A stretch of DNA of 64,000 nt from Legionella bononiensis (GTDB lineage: Bacteria; Pseudomonadota; Gammaproteobacteria; Legionellales; Legionellaceae). This document shows, one piece after another, positions 36,044-44,410 of the stretch (positions are counted from its first letter, which is position 1; every line of letters begins with the position of its first letter). The notes beneath the pieces are model-generated. The model was not told the DNA's origin, made no database searches, and was given only the letters and a program-made list of their open reading frames with translations. The stretch spans positions 62,001 to 126,000 of the forward strand of contig NZ_JADOBG010000010.1 in the NCBI RefSeq assembly GCF_016786215.1, written 5' to 3'. The translations under genes were made by a program, and so were the position numbers.

Positions 36044-38638
36044 TTATTTCAAGCCCGGCTCAGGCACGTTCATATCCGCTGCGTTATTCCCAGAATTTAA
36101 ACCTCCATTGGCAAACAAACTGAATCTGGCCATACACTCAGTCCATTTCGCGTGTTCTGCATCAGAAACCAGGGGACTTTGATGCGCGTCATAAGGAGAT
36201 ATTTTCTCTTTAATACGAATGAGTTCAGGAAGCAATTTATATATTAGCTCAATAACAAATGGAGCGATAAAAGTCTGTCTTTGAGTCCCCTGAACATTAT
36301 TTTCGACTAAATATCCATTATTGTCTTTCAGCGGATTTCCATGCTCTATAAAGTTTCTTAGTACTCTTAAAACGGGATATCGTTCAAGTATGTATTGATT
36401 TCCGACCACAACCTGCAACTCTCTCACGCGATCCATATGTTGTAATAACTGACTCAAATTATATTCAATCGCATCTTTGTATTGATGATTTTTCGTCATA
36501 AGCTCAACATAGGTTAATTGACCATTCATCTTGTGATAGTTATCCCATTCCTCAAGAGTGGTCCGTTGTATATTAAGATTGAGGTACTGAATTTCAATAA
36601 GAAATCTCCTGATGTTTAATAAAGCATCAATAGCAGCATTCACACGTTTTAGTGGATTCAGTACATACTGTTCACAAGGAGCTTTGGTTAATTGAGAAGC
36701 CAGCTTTCGAATTTCATCCAAACCTATAAACTGGTTTTTTATCGCCGATTTTGCCTTGGTTTGTAACGCACGTTGGTTTATTCGTTCTTGTTTCGTTAAA
36801 ACTCCCGCACTCACGGCCTTCTTCATAATCCCCTTTAGACTTTTATTAAGAAGCCTGTCTTCCTTTGCTTTAGGTAAATACGAGCATATGTGCCCTTGTA
36901 CTTTCTGATCGGGTATAGGATCACTTCCATCGAATAGTCCCTGACAGCTCGTGAGTACATCCTCTGGAGCCTTCTTGTCTTTTAATGCCTTAATAAATTG
37001 TTGTTGTTCTTCCAGAGAAACTCTTCGAACTGGAGCCGGTTTGATAATTGTGGGTATTGGCGCAGGACTGTTTTCATGAACATCTAAAATACTCTTCCAA
37101 CGCAGTTCGGGATCTCCGGTATATAGCCCCATTTTCTTTTCGCGTAATTCAACTAAACGATATAATCTGGACCAGAAATAACTTAATTCCTCACCAACAA
37201 TGTGTTTTAACCGAGGGATATCGTTCAGAAGCATATCCACTTTATGTTTATTATCCCCTTCCTCCTGATGCGTGATGATATCTCTTAACGTAATAAATGA
37301 CTGCCAATCCACAGTATTATCAAGTTTGCACAAAAAACTGGAGAAATTCTTCCCCGTAAACTGCTCTCCAATCAACTGAAGTCGACGAAGGGCTGCATGT
37401 TGTCCTGCGAGCGATGTTAAATCGAATCTGTTTTGATATCGACTTCTCGGTCCTGCAGTAGCTTTCAGCAGTGACAAATTATAACTTCGTTCTGAAAGCC
37501 CAGTCATCGAGACAGGCTCATTTTCAGAATAATTCATCAAATTAATTAAATTAACTAGCGTAAAATTATCTTTTAAATGACTGGTTAATGCTTTAATATT
37601 CTTCAATTGCAATGGAACAAGCATAGTATTCGATGAGTTTTTCATCACTGCGACAAGATGTTCAAAAAGCAGTTTTAAAGAAGGCAGATCATTTTTGACG
37701 ACATAGGGAATGGCCTCTTCAACTAATAATTCAAAATCAGCGTTCTCTATAACAAATCGATGAATGGACCCCAAATGCTGAGAAAGATCGTTTAATTGCT
37801 CGCTGTCGTTCACCACGCCAATTGGAATAAAATAAGCCTTTTTCCTTTCGTCATTTTTGATGAGACCACCAAACTGTTCGAGAGTTACCCAAGTCAATGA
37901 AGCAGGTAACAAGTATTTACTGTATTCATTGCGAAATGCCCCTGACAAGTTATGAACAGTAGAGCAAACCATCTCCAGAACCTGTCTTGCCCGCGTAATA
38001 CATTGCAGCTTGAAAACATCTCTATCAAATAGCGTCACGCCGGGCACCAATGTATCCAACATAGTCTCATTTCGATAGATATTCATCAGATGAGTAATCG
38101 CACCAATCATAAACTCCAGACGATAAACATCAAATTTAGCATTTTCACCACCATGAGCCCGGCTTTCTTTTGTTGGCAGTCGCGTGTCATCCTCATAGAG
38201 GGCTTTAATTCTATTGTAGGACTCTTTATCCAGAAAAGGATTAAGTTTCTTTAAAGAGTTCAACAGTTTGGCTTGAAATATCTGACTCGGAGTCTTATTC
38301 CCAGAGACAGGAATATCTGGATTGGCTCCGGAATTGCTCAGTAAATGATACAAATCAATATTATTATTGATAATCGCGTACCCGATTGGAGTCATTCCAT
38401 CTCCAAGATATTTTTTATTCACATCAATAGGAAGTTGTTTACTGTAACTCAGGATTACTGATATCAATTTCAGCTGAGATTTATTTTCTGGTTTACAATA
38501 TTGACAAGCTAGTTGCAGAGCCCGATTGTATTTTTCCTTTTTTAGTTCAGATAATATTTGATTCTTTTTAACTATCTGAGCGCTCTTGAATAAGTTATTC
38601 ACTTGACCTAGTAATTGAGCATGGGCTGGTAATGGCAT
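36044..38638 (-). CDS. Ankyrin protein with two HEPN-type motifs, candidate effector (864 aa)
   Basis: The ATG at 38638 has GGAG 8 nt upstream; the open frame runs 38 codons longer without support. Residues 79-122 form one or two ankyrin repeats (DGMTPIGYAIINNNIDLYHL, LSNSGANPD). Residues 405-500 read like a HepT/DUF86 HEPN domain: LRRLQLIGEQFTGK, then VDWQSFITLRDIITHQEEGD, then LNDIPRLKHIV. That gives an R-D-x3-H site at Arg452-His457. A second helical segment (about 663-815) has VLRVLRNFIEHGNPLKD, an R-N-x3-H site at Arg761-His766. HEPN proteins with this motif are usually RNases. The ankyrin repeats and Legionella setting suggest a Dot/Icm effector. Domain calls are from motif reading only. 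I see no PmrA box. Confidence 0.75.
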   Translation of the reverse strand: MPLPAHAQLLGQVNNLFKSAQIVKKNQILSELKKEKYNRALQLACQYCKPENKSQLKLISVILSYSKQLPIDVNKKYLGDGMTPIGYAIINNNIDLYHLLSNSGANPDIPVSGNKTPSQIFQAKLLNSLKKLNPFLDKESYNRIKALYEDDTRLPTKESRAHGGENAKFDVYRLEFMIGAITHLMNIYRNETMLDTLVPGVTLFDRDVFKLQCITRARQVLEMVCSTVHNLSGAFRNEYSKYLLPASLTWVTLEQFGGLIKNDERKKAYFIPIGVVNDSEQLNDLSQHLGSIHRFVIENADFELLVEEAIPYVVKNDLPSLKLLFEHLVAVMKNSSNTMLVPLQLKNIKALTSHLKDNFTLVNLINLMNYSENEPVSMTGLSERSYNLSLLKATAGPRSRYQNRFDLTSLAGQHAALRRLQLIGEQFTGKNFSSFLCKLDNTVDWQSFITLRDIITHQEEGDNKHKVDMLLNDIPRLKHIVGEELSYFWSRLYRLVELREKKMGLYTGDPELRWKSILDVHENSPAPIPTIIKPAPVRRVSLEEQQQFIKALKDKKAPEDVLTSCQGLFDGSDPIPDQKVQGHICSYLPKAKEDRLLNKSLKGIMKKAVSAGVLTKQERINQRALQTKAKSAIKNQFIGLDEIRKLASQLTKAPCEQYVLNPLKRVNAAIDALLNIRRFLIEIQYLNLNIQRTTLEEWDNYHKMNGQLTYVELMTKNHQYKDAIEYNLSQLLQHMDRVRELQVVVGNQYILERYPVLRVLRNFIEHGNPLKDNNGYLVENNVQGTQRQTFIAPFVIELIYKLLPELIRIKEKISPYDAHQSPLVSDAEHAKWTECMARFSLFANGGLNSGNNAADMNVPEPGLK
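36194..36652 (-). other. Second HEPN-like region of the ankyrin protein
   Basis: Helical segment with Arg761-Asn762 and His766 in LRNFIEHGN. The flanking parts (NAAIDALLNIRRFLIEIQYL before, FVIELIYKLLPELIRIKEKI after) fit the four-helix layout in which this motif opens the last helix. Confidence 0.55.
37139..37426 (-). other. HepT/DUF86-like HEPN domain of the ankyrin protein
   Basis: Residues 405-500. LQLIGEQ resembles the A-x-E-x-IGEA helix of DUF86. W445 and the LRDIITH with Arg452-His457 sit where DUF86 has W-x-x-I-x-G-x-RD-x-x-x-H, and DIPRLKHIV matches its DLP-x-L end. Order and spacing agree with the family. Confidence 0.6.
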
Positions 38639-38881
38639 ATGTAGAACTCCAAACAACAACTTGAAATGAGACAGCCGCCCCATTTTTGTATTTAAAAAAT
38701 GACAAAAAGATAAAAAAACTGTCAATGATACATGTGTGCATAAATATTTCAATATGGGATATATTATAACGATTAAATTTATTTTATTCTTAACAGCTAA
38801 TTGATGACCAACTATTCCACATTCATGGGTGCATCACAGTCATTTAAGAGCTATACTCCCCATTTTTTTGAGGATTAAGTA

Positions 38882-39589
38882 ATGCGCCCCAGTAACCGAG
38901 AACCCAATCAACTTCGCCCTATTAAAATCACTCGTAATTTTACGAATCACGCTGAAGGATCTGTATTTGTTGAGTTTGGACAAACCAGAGTATTGTGTAA
39001 CGCCTCGGTAATTGAAGGAGTTCCTCGATTCCTTAAAGGTAAGAACCAAGGCTGGGTAACTGCTGAATACGGAATGCTTCCCAGAGCAACTCACAGCAGA
39101 ACAGAACGTGAAGCCAGCAAAGGCAAGCAAGGCGGAAGAACGCTTGAAATTCAACGATTGATCGGCCGATCCCTCAGAGCCTGTATGGATTTAAAAGTCA
39201 TTGGTGAGAATACTATTACTTTGGATTGTGATGTGATTCAGGCTGACGGTGGGACGCGAACTGCAGCAATTACTGGCGCCTGTGTGGCCATGAGAGATGC
39301 GATCAACTGGATGGTACAACGTGAAAAAATACGTAAAATGCCTGCCTTTAATTACGTTGCAGCTGTATCTGTGGGTATCTATAGAGGTCAACCTGTACTT
39401 GATTTAGATTATGCAGAAGATGTTCTCGCTGAAACCGACATGAATGTGGTCATGAATGAAGCAGGTCATTTTATTGAGGTTCAGGGAACTGCGGAAGACC
39501 AATTTTTTAATCGCGATCAACTGAACAGTATGCTTGCACTTGCAGAAAGTGGAATACCACAATTAATTGAACTGCAAAAAAACGCCTGA
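38882..39589 (+). CDS. rph: Ribonuclease PH
   Basis: A 235-aa phosphate-dependent 3' exoribonuclease that trims tRNA ends. It begins [20 protein letters not shown], then [39 protein letters not shown] and [18 protein letters not shown], all typical. Full length and intact. It diverges from the HEPN/ankyrin gene. Confidence 0.96.
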   Translation: MRPSNREPNQLRPIKITRNFTNHAEGSVFVEFGQTRVLCNASVIEGVPRFLKGKNQGWVTAEYGMLPRATHSRTEREASKGKQGGRTLEIQRLIGRSLRACMDLKVIGENTITLDCDVIQADGGTRTAAITGACVAMRDAINWMVQREKIRKMPAFNYVAAVSVGIYRGQPVLDLDYAEDVLAETDMNVVMNEAGHFIEVQGTAEDQFFNRDQLNSMLALAESGIPQLIELQKNA

Positions 39590-39600
39590 TTTCTTAGGAA

Positions 39601-39914
39601 ATTACGTCATCCTGAACGCAGTGAAGGATCTCCAGATGCAGGCACAGCTCCACGTCCAAGAGATCCCTCGTTTCACTCGGGATGACGGTTGTTTTATTAA
39701 GTCATCCTGAACGCAGTGAAGGATATCCAGATACAGGCACAGTTCCACATCCAGGAGATCCCTCGTTTCACTCGGGATGACGGTTGTTTTATTACGTCAT
39801 CCTGAACGCAGTGAAGGATCTCCAGATGCAGGCACAGTTCCACATTCAGGAGATGCCTCGTTTCACTCGGGATGACGGTTGTTTCATTACGTCATCCTGA
39901 ATGCAATGAATGCA
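39601..39914. repeat. 95-bp tandem repeat of a dispersed element (family B), 3.3 copies
   Basis: Units start at 39601, 39696, 39791 and 39886 (partial), an exact 95-bp period. Each unit has GTCATCCTGAACGCAGTGAA as left arm and GGAGATCCCTCGTTTCACTC then GGGATGAC as imperfect inverted right arm. The array fills the whole rph-pilT gap, and its last copy abuts the end of pilT. Confidence 0.9.
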
Positions 39915-39922
39915 TCTGTTCT

Positions 39923-40957
39923 CTAAAACAAAGTTTTATTTATAGCTGCTTCCTGTGCCGTATGTCGGGATATGATGTTATTGTTTACCAGCTCCGTCAA
40001 ATGCTGATCCAGAGTTTGCATTCCTTTAGCCTGACCGGTTTGAATTGAAGAATACATTTGAGCTACTTTATCTTCTCGTATCAGGTTACGTATAGCACCA
40101 GTACACAACATAATCTCCAAGGCAGCGACCCGGCCACCATTATTTTTTTTCAATAAACTTTGCGCGACAACAGCTTGTAGGGATTCTGATAACATGGAGC
40201 GGACCATGGACTTTTCTTCTGCAGGAAATACATCGATTATTCTGTTGATTGTTTTGGTTGCTGAATTGGTGTGCAAAGTTCCAAAGACCAAATGCCCTGT
40301 TTCTGCAGCGGTCATTGCCAAGCGAATCGTTTCCAGATCCCGTAACTCCCCAACCAGAATAATATCCGGATCTTCACGCAAAGCGGATCGTAATGCCGCG
40401 TTAAAACTAAGAGTATCCTTATGGACTTCCCGTTGGTTAACAAGACATTTTTTGCTCTGATGCACGAATTCAATAGGATCTTCAACAGTCAGGATATGCT
40501 CATATCGAGAAGAATTGATGTAATCGATAATCGCTGCGAGAGTGGTACTCTTACCAGAACCCGTTGGTCCAGTAACCAAAACCAATCCTCTGGAAAAACA
40601 GGCCATTTCTTTAAAAATCGGAGGCAAATTCAAATCTTCCATACTTAATATAGTCGAAGGAATAGTACGAAATACTGCTGCAGCACCTCGTGCTTGATTG
40701 AATGCATTAACCCTGAACCGTGCCAGGTTATTAATTTCGAAAGAAAAATCCGTTTCCAGGAACTCTTCATATTCCTTTCTCTGCCTGTCATTCATAATAT
40801 CGTATATTATTTTTATAACGTCTTTATGATCCAAAGCAGGCAAATTAATTTTACGCAGATCCCCATCGACACGTATCATTGGCGGCAATCCAGAGGATAT
40901 GTGTAAATCTGATGATTTGTTCTTAACGGAAAAGGCTAATAATTCTGCTATATCCAT
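39923..40957 (-). CDS. pilT: Type IV pilus retraction ATPase PilT
   Basis: A 344-aa hexameric ATPase that depolymerises pili and powers twitching. Walker A is GPTGSGKSTT, the Asp box is EDPIEFVH, Walker B is DIILVGELRD, and the His box is GHLVFGTLHTNSA. The ATG at 40957 with AGGA upstream is used rather than TTG at 40963. It diverges from yggS, the usual arrangement. Confidence 0.94.
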   Translation of the reverse strand: MDIAELLAFSVKNKSSDLHISSGLPPMIRVDGDLRKINLPALDHKDVIKIIYDIMNDRQRKEYEEFLETDFSFEINNLARFRVNAFNQARGAAAVFRTIPSTILSMEDLNLPPIFKEMACFSRGLVLVTGPTGSGKSTTLAAIIDYINSSRYEHILTVEDPIEFVHQSKKCLVNQREVHKDTLSFNAALRSALREDPDIILVGELRDLETIRLAMTAAETGHLVFGTLHTNSATKTINRIIDVFPAEEKSMVRSMLSESLQAVVAQSLLKKNNGGRVAALEIMLCTGAIRNLIREDKVAQMYSSIQTGQAKGMQTLDQHLTELVNNNIISRHTAQEAAINKTLF

Positions 40958-41086
40958 GCTCAAATGTCCTGATCAATCAACCCATTGTTACTAGAAGATT
41001 AGCTCAGTAATGGTTACACAGCAAACATTGTGGGACTGCCTACTATTTTGATATGGTTAGATTTTTACATTTGTTGTGATTACCCT

Positions 41087-41782
41087 ATGAATATGAGTAA
41101 CAATATTGAGACAATTAGAGGCAAGATTACTCAAACTGAAATATCTGAAAACAGAACGCCGGGGTCTGTATTATTATTGGCAGTCAGCAAACAACAAAAC
41201 ATTGATTCAATCACTGAGGCATTCAGAAATGGTATTAGAGATTTTGGTGAAAATTATTTCCAGGAAGCAGAAGCTAAAATTTCTCAACTAAAACACTTAC
41301 CCATCTGTTGGCATTTTATCGGCCCAATTCAAAGCAATAAAGCCAAAGGCATTGCCTCACTGTTTGATTGGGTTCATAGTCTTGATCGAATTAAAATTGC
41401 CAAACTGCTCAGTGAGTTCAGACCAAAAGATCGAACACCGCTGAATGTATGCCTGCAAATTAATCTGGCAGGAGAACAGACCAAATCCGGAGTACTTGGT
41501 GATGAAGCCATGGATTTGGCTTTTGCTGTAAGTCAAATACCCAATATTAATTTAAAAGGCTTGATGACAATTCCACCACCATTAAAAGATCCCGACAAAC
41601 AATATCATCTGTTCCTCGAACTGAACCAACTCATGCACTCTATAAATCATAAGTTAAATCTTAATATGGATACTTTATCGATGGGGATGAGCGATGATTT
41701 GGTTCCGGCAATCAAGGCAGGAGCAACCATAGTTCGTATTGGCAGAGCAATTTTTGGTGAACGAAAAGGAACATCACTATGA
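41087..41782 (+). CDS. yggS: PLP homeostasis protein YggS
   Basis: A 231-aa PLP-binding barrel protein that buffers pyridoxal phosphate. LLAVSKQQN holds the PLP lysine; then FGENYFQEAEAKI, WHFIGPIQSNKAK and LSMGMSDDLVPAIKAGATIVRIG. The ATG at 41087 gives the normal length; the frame opens at a GTG 19 codons earlier. It overlaps proC by ATGA. Confidence 0.93.
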   Translation: MNMSNNIETIRGKITQTEISENRTPGSVLLLAVSKQQNIDSITEAFRNGIRDFGENYFQEAEAKISQLKHLPICWHFIGPIQSNKAKGIASLFDWVHSLDRIKIAKLLSEFRPKDRTPLNVCLQINLAGEQTKSGVLGDEAMDLAFAVSQIPNINLKGLMTIPPPLKDPDKQYHLFLELNQLMHSINHKLNLNMDTLSMGMSDDLVPAIKAGATIVRIGRAIFGERKGTSL

Positions 41783-42564
41783 ATATCAGTTTTATCGGAT
41801 TCGGAAATATGGCAAAAGCAATTGCCCGTGGTTTGAGTCAACAGGATTCATTGACAATATCCGCTGCATCCCCTTCCTTAACGATTGGAATAAATCAGGA
41901 AGGCATTCAAACGCATCATGATAATAAGGAAGTGATCAAAAACGCAGACATTATTATTTTGGCCGTCAAACCCATGCAAATGAGTACCGTACTTAAAGAA
42001 ATTACCCCTCTTATTCCACAACATTGTCTACTTATCTCTGTAGCTGCCGGATTAAGTCTTTCCTGGTTTGCTCAATACTGCAAGAGGAATCAGGCAATTA
42101 TACGTACCATGCCTAACACCCCTGCCGCAATTGGTCTTGCCGCAACGCCAATGATAGCCAATGACGTAACTACAGAACAGCAGAAACACTGGGCTGAACT
42201 CATTTTTTCTAAAATTGGATTAACTACCTGGGCTTTTAACGAAGATGAAATGGATACCTATACCGCTTTGTCAGGAAGTGGTCCTGCCTATGTCTTCCTC
42301 TTTATGGAAGCAATGATAGATGCCGCTGTAAACCTGGGCCTGGATCCGCAAATTGCCAAAACATTTACCCTGCAAACATTTACGGGCGCGGTTAATTTAG
42401 CTCATAATAACGATTTAAGTTTATCCCAGTTAAGAACAAAGGTAACATCACCAGGAGGTACAACAGCAGCTGCTGTAAGCATACTACATGAGCAATTGAA
42501 CACTCTGGTCTTTGCGGCGATGAACGCTGCGAAACAACGCGCACATGAATTAGGGAAGGTATAA
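41779..42564 (+). CDS. proC: Pyrroline-5-carboxylate reductase
   Basis: A 261-aa NADPH enzyme for the last step of proline synthesis. The Rossmann start is ISFIGFGNMAKAIARGL. The C-terminal signature includes ALSGSGPAYVFLFMEAMIDAA and KVTSPGGTTAAAVSIL. It is slightly shorter than the usual 270 aa but intact. Coupled to yggS by a 4-bp overlap. Confidence 0.95.
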   Translation: MNISFIGFGNMAKAIARGLSQQDSLTISAASPSLTIGINQEGIQTHHDNKEVIKNADIIILAVKPMQMSTVLKEITPLIPQHCLLISVAAGLSLSWFAQYCKRNQAIIRTMPNTPAAIGLAATPMIANDVTTEQQKHWAELIFSKIGLTTWAFNEDEMDTYTALSGSGPAYVFLFMEAMIDAAVNLGLDPQIAKTFTLQTFTGAVNLAHNNDLSLSQLRTKVTSPGGTTAAAVSILHEQLNTLVFAAMNAAKQRAHELGKV

Positions 42565-42638
42565 CAATATAGCTTTCGTAATTCAAAGAAAATTTCCAAT
42601 ACTGTACCTAAAGACAGTTGTATTGAATGGGGGAAATA

Positions 42639-43214
42639 ATGTCTGGTTTTACCGCTGTAGGAATTTTTTTAACATCTTTATTTTTTGGCTTGGTCCTTTT
42701 TACTTTATGGTTGCGAATCGCACTGCGTTATTACAGAGTCAGCGCACTAAGCCCATTCAGCCAATTGATCTTATCACTTACCGATCCTGTAATTAGACCA
42801 GTAAATTCTTTATTTAAATTAAAATATCAGCCAGGACAAAAATACGACTGGGTGGCTTTTATTATCCTGATACTGGTTGAGTTTCTAAAAATAGTGTGCC
42901 TGAGCCTGCTCGCGTTCCACACTCTGATGCCTATTGTCTATATACTCCTTTATGTATTGGCTGACTTAATCATTCAACCCTGTGATTTACTTTTTTATGC
43001 GATACTTATTCGAGTGATTATGAGTTATGCAAAACCTGGCTGGCAACATCCGGTTGCAGATTTTCTTCGTTTATTCACTGAACCTTTATTAATACTGGGA
43101 AGAAAAATAATCCCTGATATATCAGGCTTTGATTTCTCGCCTATAGTTATAATGATTATTTTAAAAGTAATCACTTTATTTATCAGCGCATCCCTGCCCT
43201 GGCGATTAATTTAG
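42639..43214 (+). CDS. yggT: YggT family membrane protein
   Basis: A 191-aa protein with two YGGT repeats, each with the pattern LRIALRYYRVSALSPFSQLI and then RVIMSYAKPGWQHPVADFLR. About four membrane helices. The ATG at 42639 (MSGFTAV) follows GGGGAA; the frame starts four codons earlier at 42627. It follows yggS-proC as in many proteobacteria. Function is poorly known; a membrane stress role is suggested in E. coli. Confidence 0.88.
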   Translation: MSGFTAVGIFLTSLFFGLVLFTLWLRIALRYYRVSALSPFSQLILSLTDPVIRPVNSLFKLKYQPGQKYDWVAFIILILVEFLKIVCLSLLAFHTLMPIVYILLYVLADLIIQPCDLLFYAILIRVIMSYAKPGWQHPVADFLRLFTEPLLILGRKIIPDISGFDFSPIVIMIILKVITLFISASLPWRLI

Positions 43215-43272
43215 ATGAATAATTGGCTAAATGAACTATACTTATTGTTGAAAGGATAGCCGGATTGAACAT

Positions 43273-43833
43273 ATGAAATTTATATATTGTGCCAGTTTCG
43301 CATTATTTATTTTGCCATTTAATCTTATGGCTGATCAATCGTATTATTGTCCTCAAAACCATGCCTACATAAATCTGGGCATGACAACTGATGAGGTTAT
43401 AGCCGCCTGCGGACAACCGGTAAGTCAACAAGAATCCAATCAACCACTCACTCAAAAAATTCCCGTCCAGCAATTAATATATAACAATCAAGGGACAAGT
43501 ACTGCATTCTATGGTGTTTGGAACGTTCAAACAGGCAGTGGCGGCGCTCAAATGGAAATCGATGTTGCCAATAATCAGGTTAAGGGAATCAAGATTAATG
43601 GCGGAAACAGTAATGCAGCCAGCCTGTGTAATGGCACCAGTATCCAGATGAATGATCCCGTCAGTAAAGTATATGGTGCCTGCGGAAGTCCGGATGTAGT
43701 CAACAATACCTACGTTATTCAAACAGTACCTACCGCTACTAAACCCCAGATATGGATCTATCAGCCCGGACAATATCAACCCTCAGTTTCCTTGACTTTT
43801 GTTGATGGCAAACTACAATCCATCAATAATTAA
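43273..43833 (+). CDS. Secreted protein with two DUF2845-like repeats
   Basis: A 186-aa protein with a signal peptide (MKFIYCASFALFILPFNLMA). It holds two similar modules: INLGMTTDEVIAACGQPVS (about 37-55) and IQMNDPVSKVYGACGSPDVV (about 123-142). Both have the G-M/N-x-x-x-V-x-x-x-CG-x-P pattern of DUF2845/SmpA-like lipoprotein domains. The Cys pairs may be disulphide-linked. Probably periplasmic; function unknown. Confidence 0.7.
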   Translation: MKFIYCASFALFILPFNLMADQSYYCPQNHAYINLGMTTDEVIAACGQPVSQQESNQPLTQKIPVQQLIYNNQGTSTAFYGVWNVQTGSGGAQMEIDVANNQVKGIKINGGNSNAASLCNGTSIQMNDPVSKVYGACGSPDVVNNTYVIQTVPTATKPQIWIYQPGQYQPSVSLTFVDGKLQSINN

Positions 43834-43850
43834 TTAAGGAAGTAATCTAG

Positions 43851-44132
43851 ATGACTGAAACTGTAGATGATATCACCATTGCCTATTCCGAGAATGGGAC
43901 CGAAACAACTAAAGAACTGGATAAACAGGTTTTATCAAAAGGTGCATGGACCACTATAATGTTCAAGTACCAGGAATGGGATAACGCTAAAAATGAATAT
44001 GGTCCGGTAAAGTATTCCATTCGTCGTTACCAAAAACGAAACAATCAATATTGGCAAAAATCAAAATTTAATATATCCAGCGCAGATCAAGCACAAAAAA
44101 TTATTGATATTCTCAATAACTGGCTGAAATAA
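43851..44132 (+). CDS. Small conserved-looking protein (93 aa)
   Basis: Unrecognised with confidence. It has charged, mixed beta/alpha character: GAWTTIMFKYQEWDNAKNEY, then VKYSIRRYQKRNNQYWQKS and an alpha helix ADQAQKIIDILNNWLK. The YSIRRYQK...W...K pattern loosely recalls PC4/YdbC ssDNA-binding folds, but I cannot support that further. AAGGAAG precedes the ATG and it follows the DUF2845 gene by 17 nt, so the two form an operon. Confidence 0.65.
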   Translation: MTETVDDITIAYSENGTETTKELDKQVLSKGAWTTIMFKYQEWDNAKNEYGPVKYSIRRYQKRNNQYWQKSKFNISSADQAQKIIDILNNWLK

Positions 44133-44169
44133 AAGTTGTAGGTGAACGTCACAACAGATTATTAATTGT

Positions 44170-44257
44170 GTAGCCCGTATTAGCGAAGCGTAATACGGGA
44201 TCGAAGTGACAACAAACTCCATAGTTTCCCCGTATTACGCTTCGCTACACGGGCTAC
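44170..44257. repeat. Palindromic repeat, family C
   Basis: GTAGCCCGTATTAGCGAAGC and on (44170-44199) faces its inverted copy at 44228-44257 (starting CCCGTATTACGCTTCGC). The arms share GTAGCCCGT and GCGAAGCGTAATACGGG. Confidence 0.8.
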
Positions 44258-44298
44258 AAGATTAAATCGACTCAAAATGGGGCAGAATTCGTTTTCAA

Positions 44299-44375
44299 GC
44301 CACATTCAGGAGATCTCTCCTTTCACTCGGGATGAAGTCTTTTTATTCGTCATCCTTCAGTACATACAGGATGAC
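44299..44375. repeat. Dispersed repeat, family B (diverged)
   Basis: CATTCAGGAGATCTCTCC and TTTCACTCGGGATGA followed by CGTCATCCTTCAG and CAGGATGACGA show it is a decayed relative of the 39601 units. Confidence 0.6.
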
Positions 44376-44410
44376 GAAATACTCCGGTTTAATAGATTTT
44401 ACTATTGATG

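Noticed and set aside
38639..38881. PmrA box upstream of the HEPN/ankyrin gene
   Set aside because: AT-rich stretches are present but no two half-sites fit the consensus.
39601..39914. CRISPR array
   Set aside because: Units are 95 bp with no separate unique spacers; whole units are near-identical palindromes.
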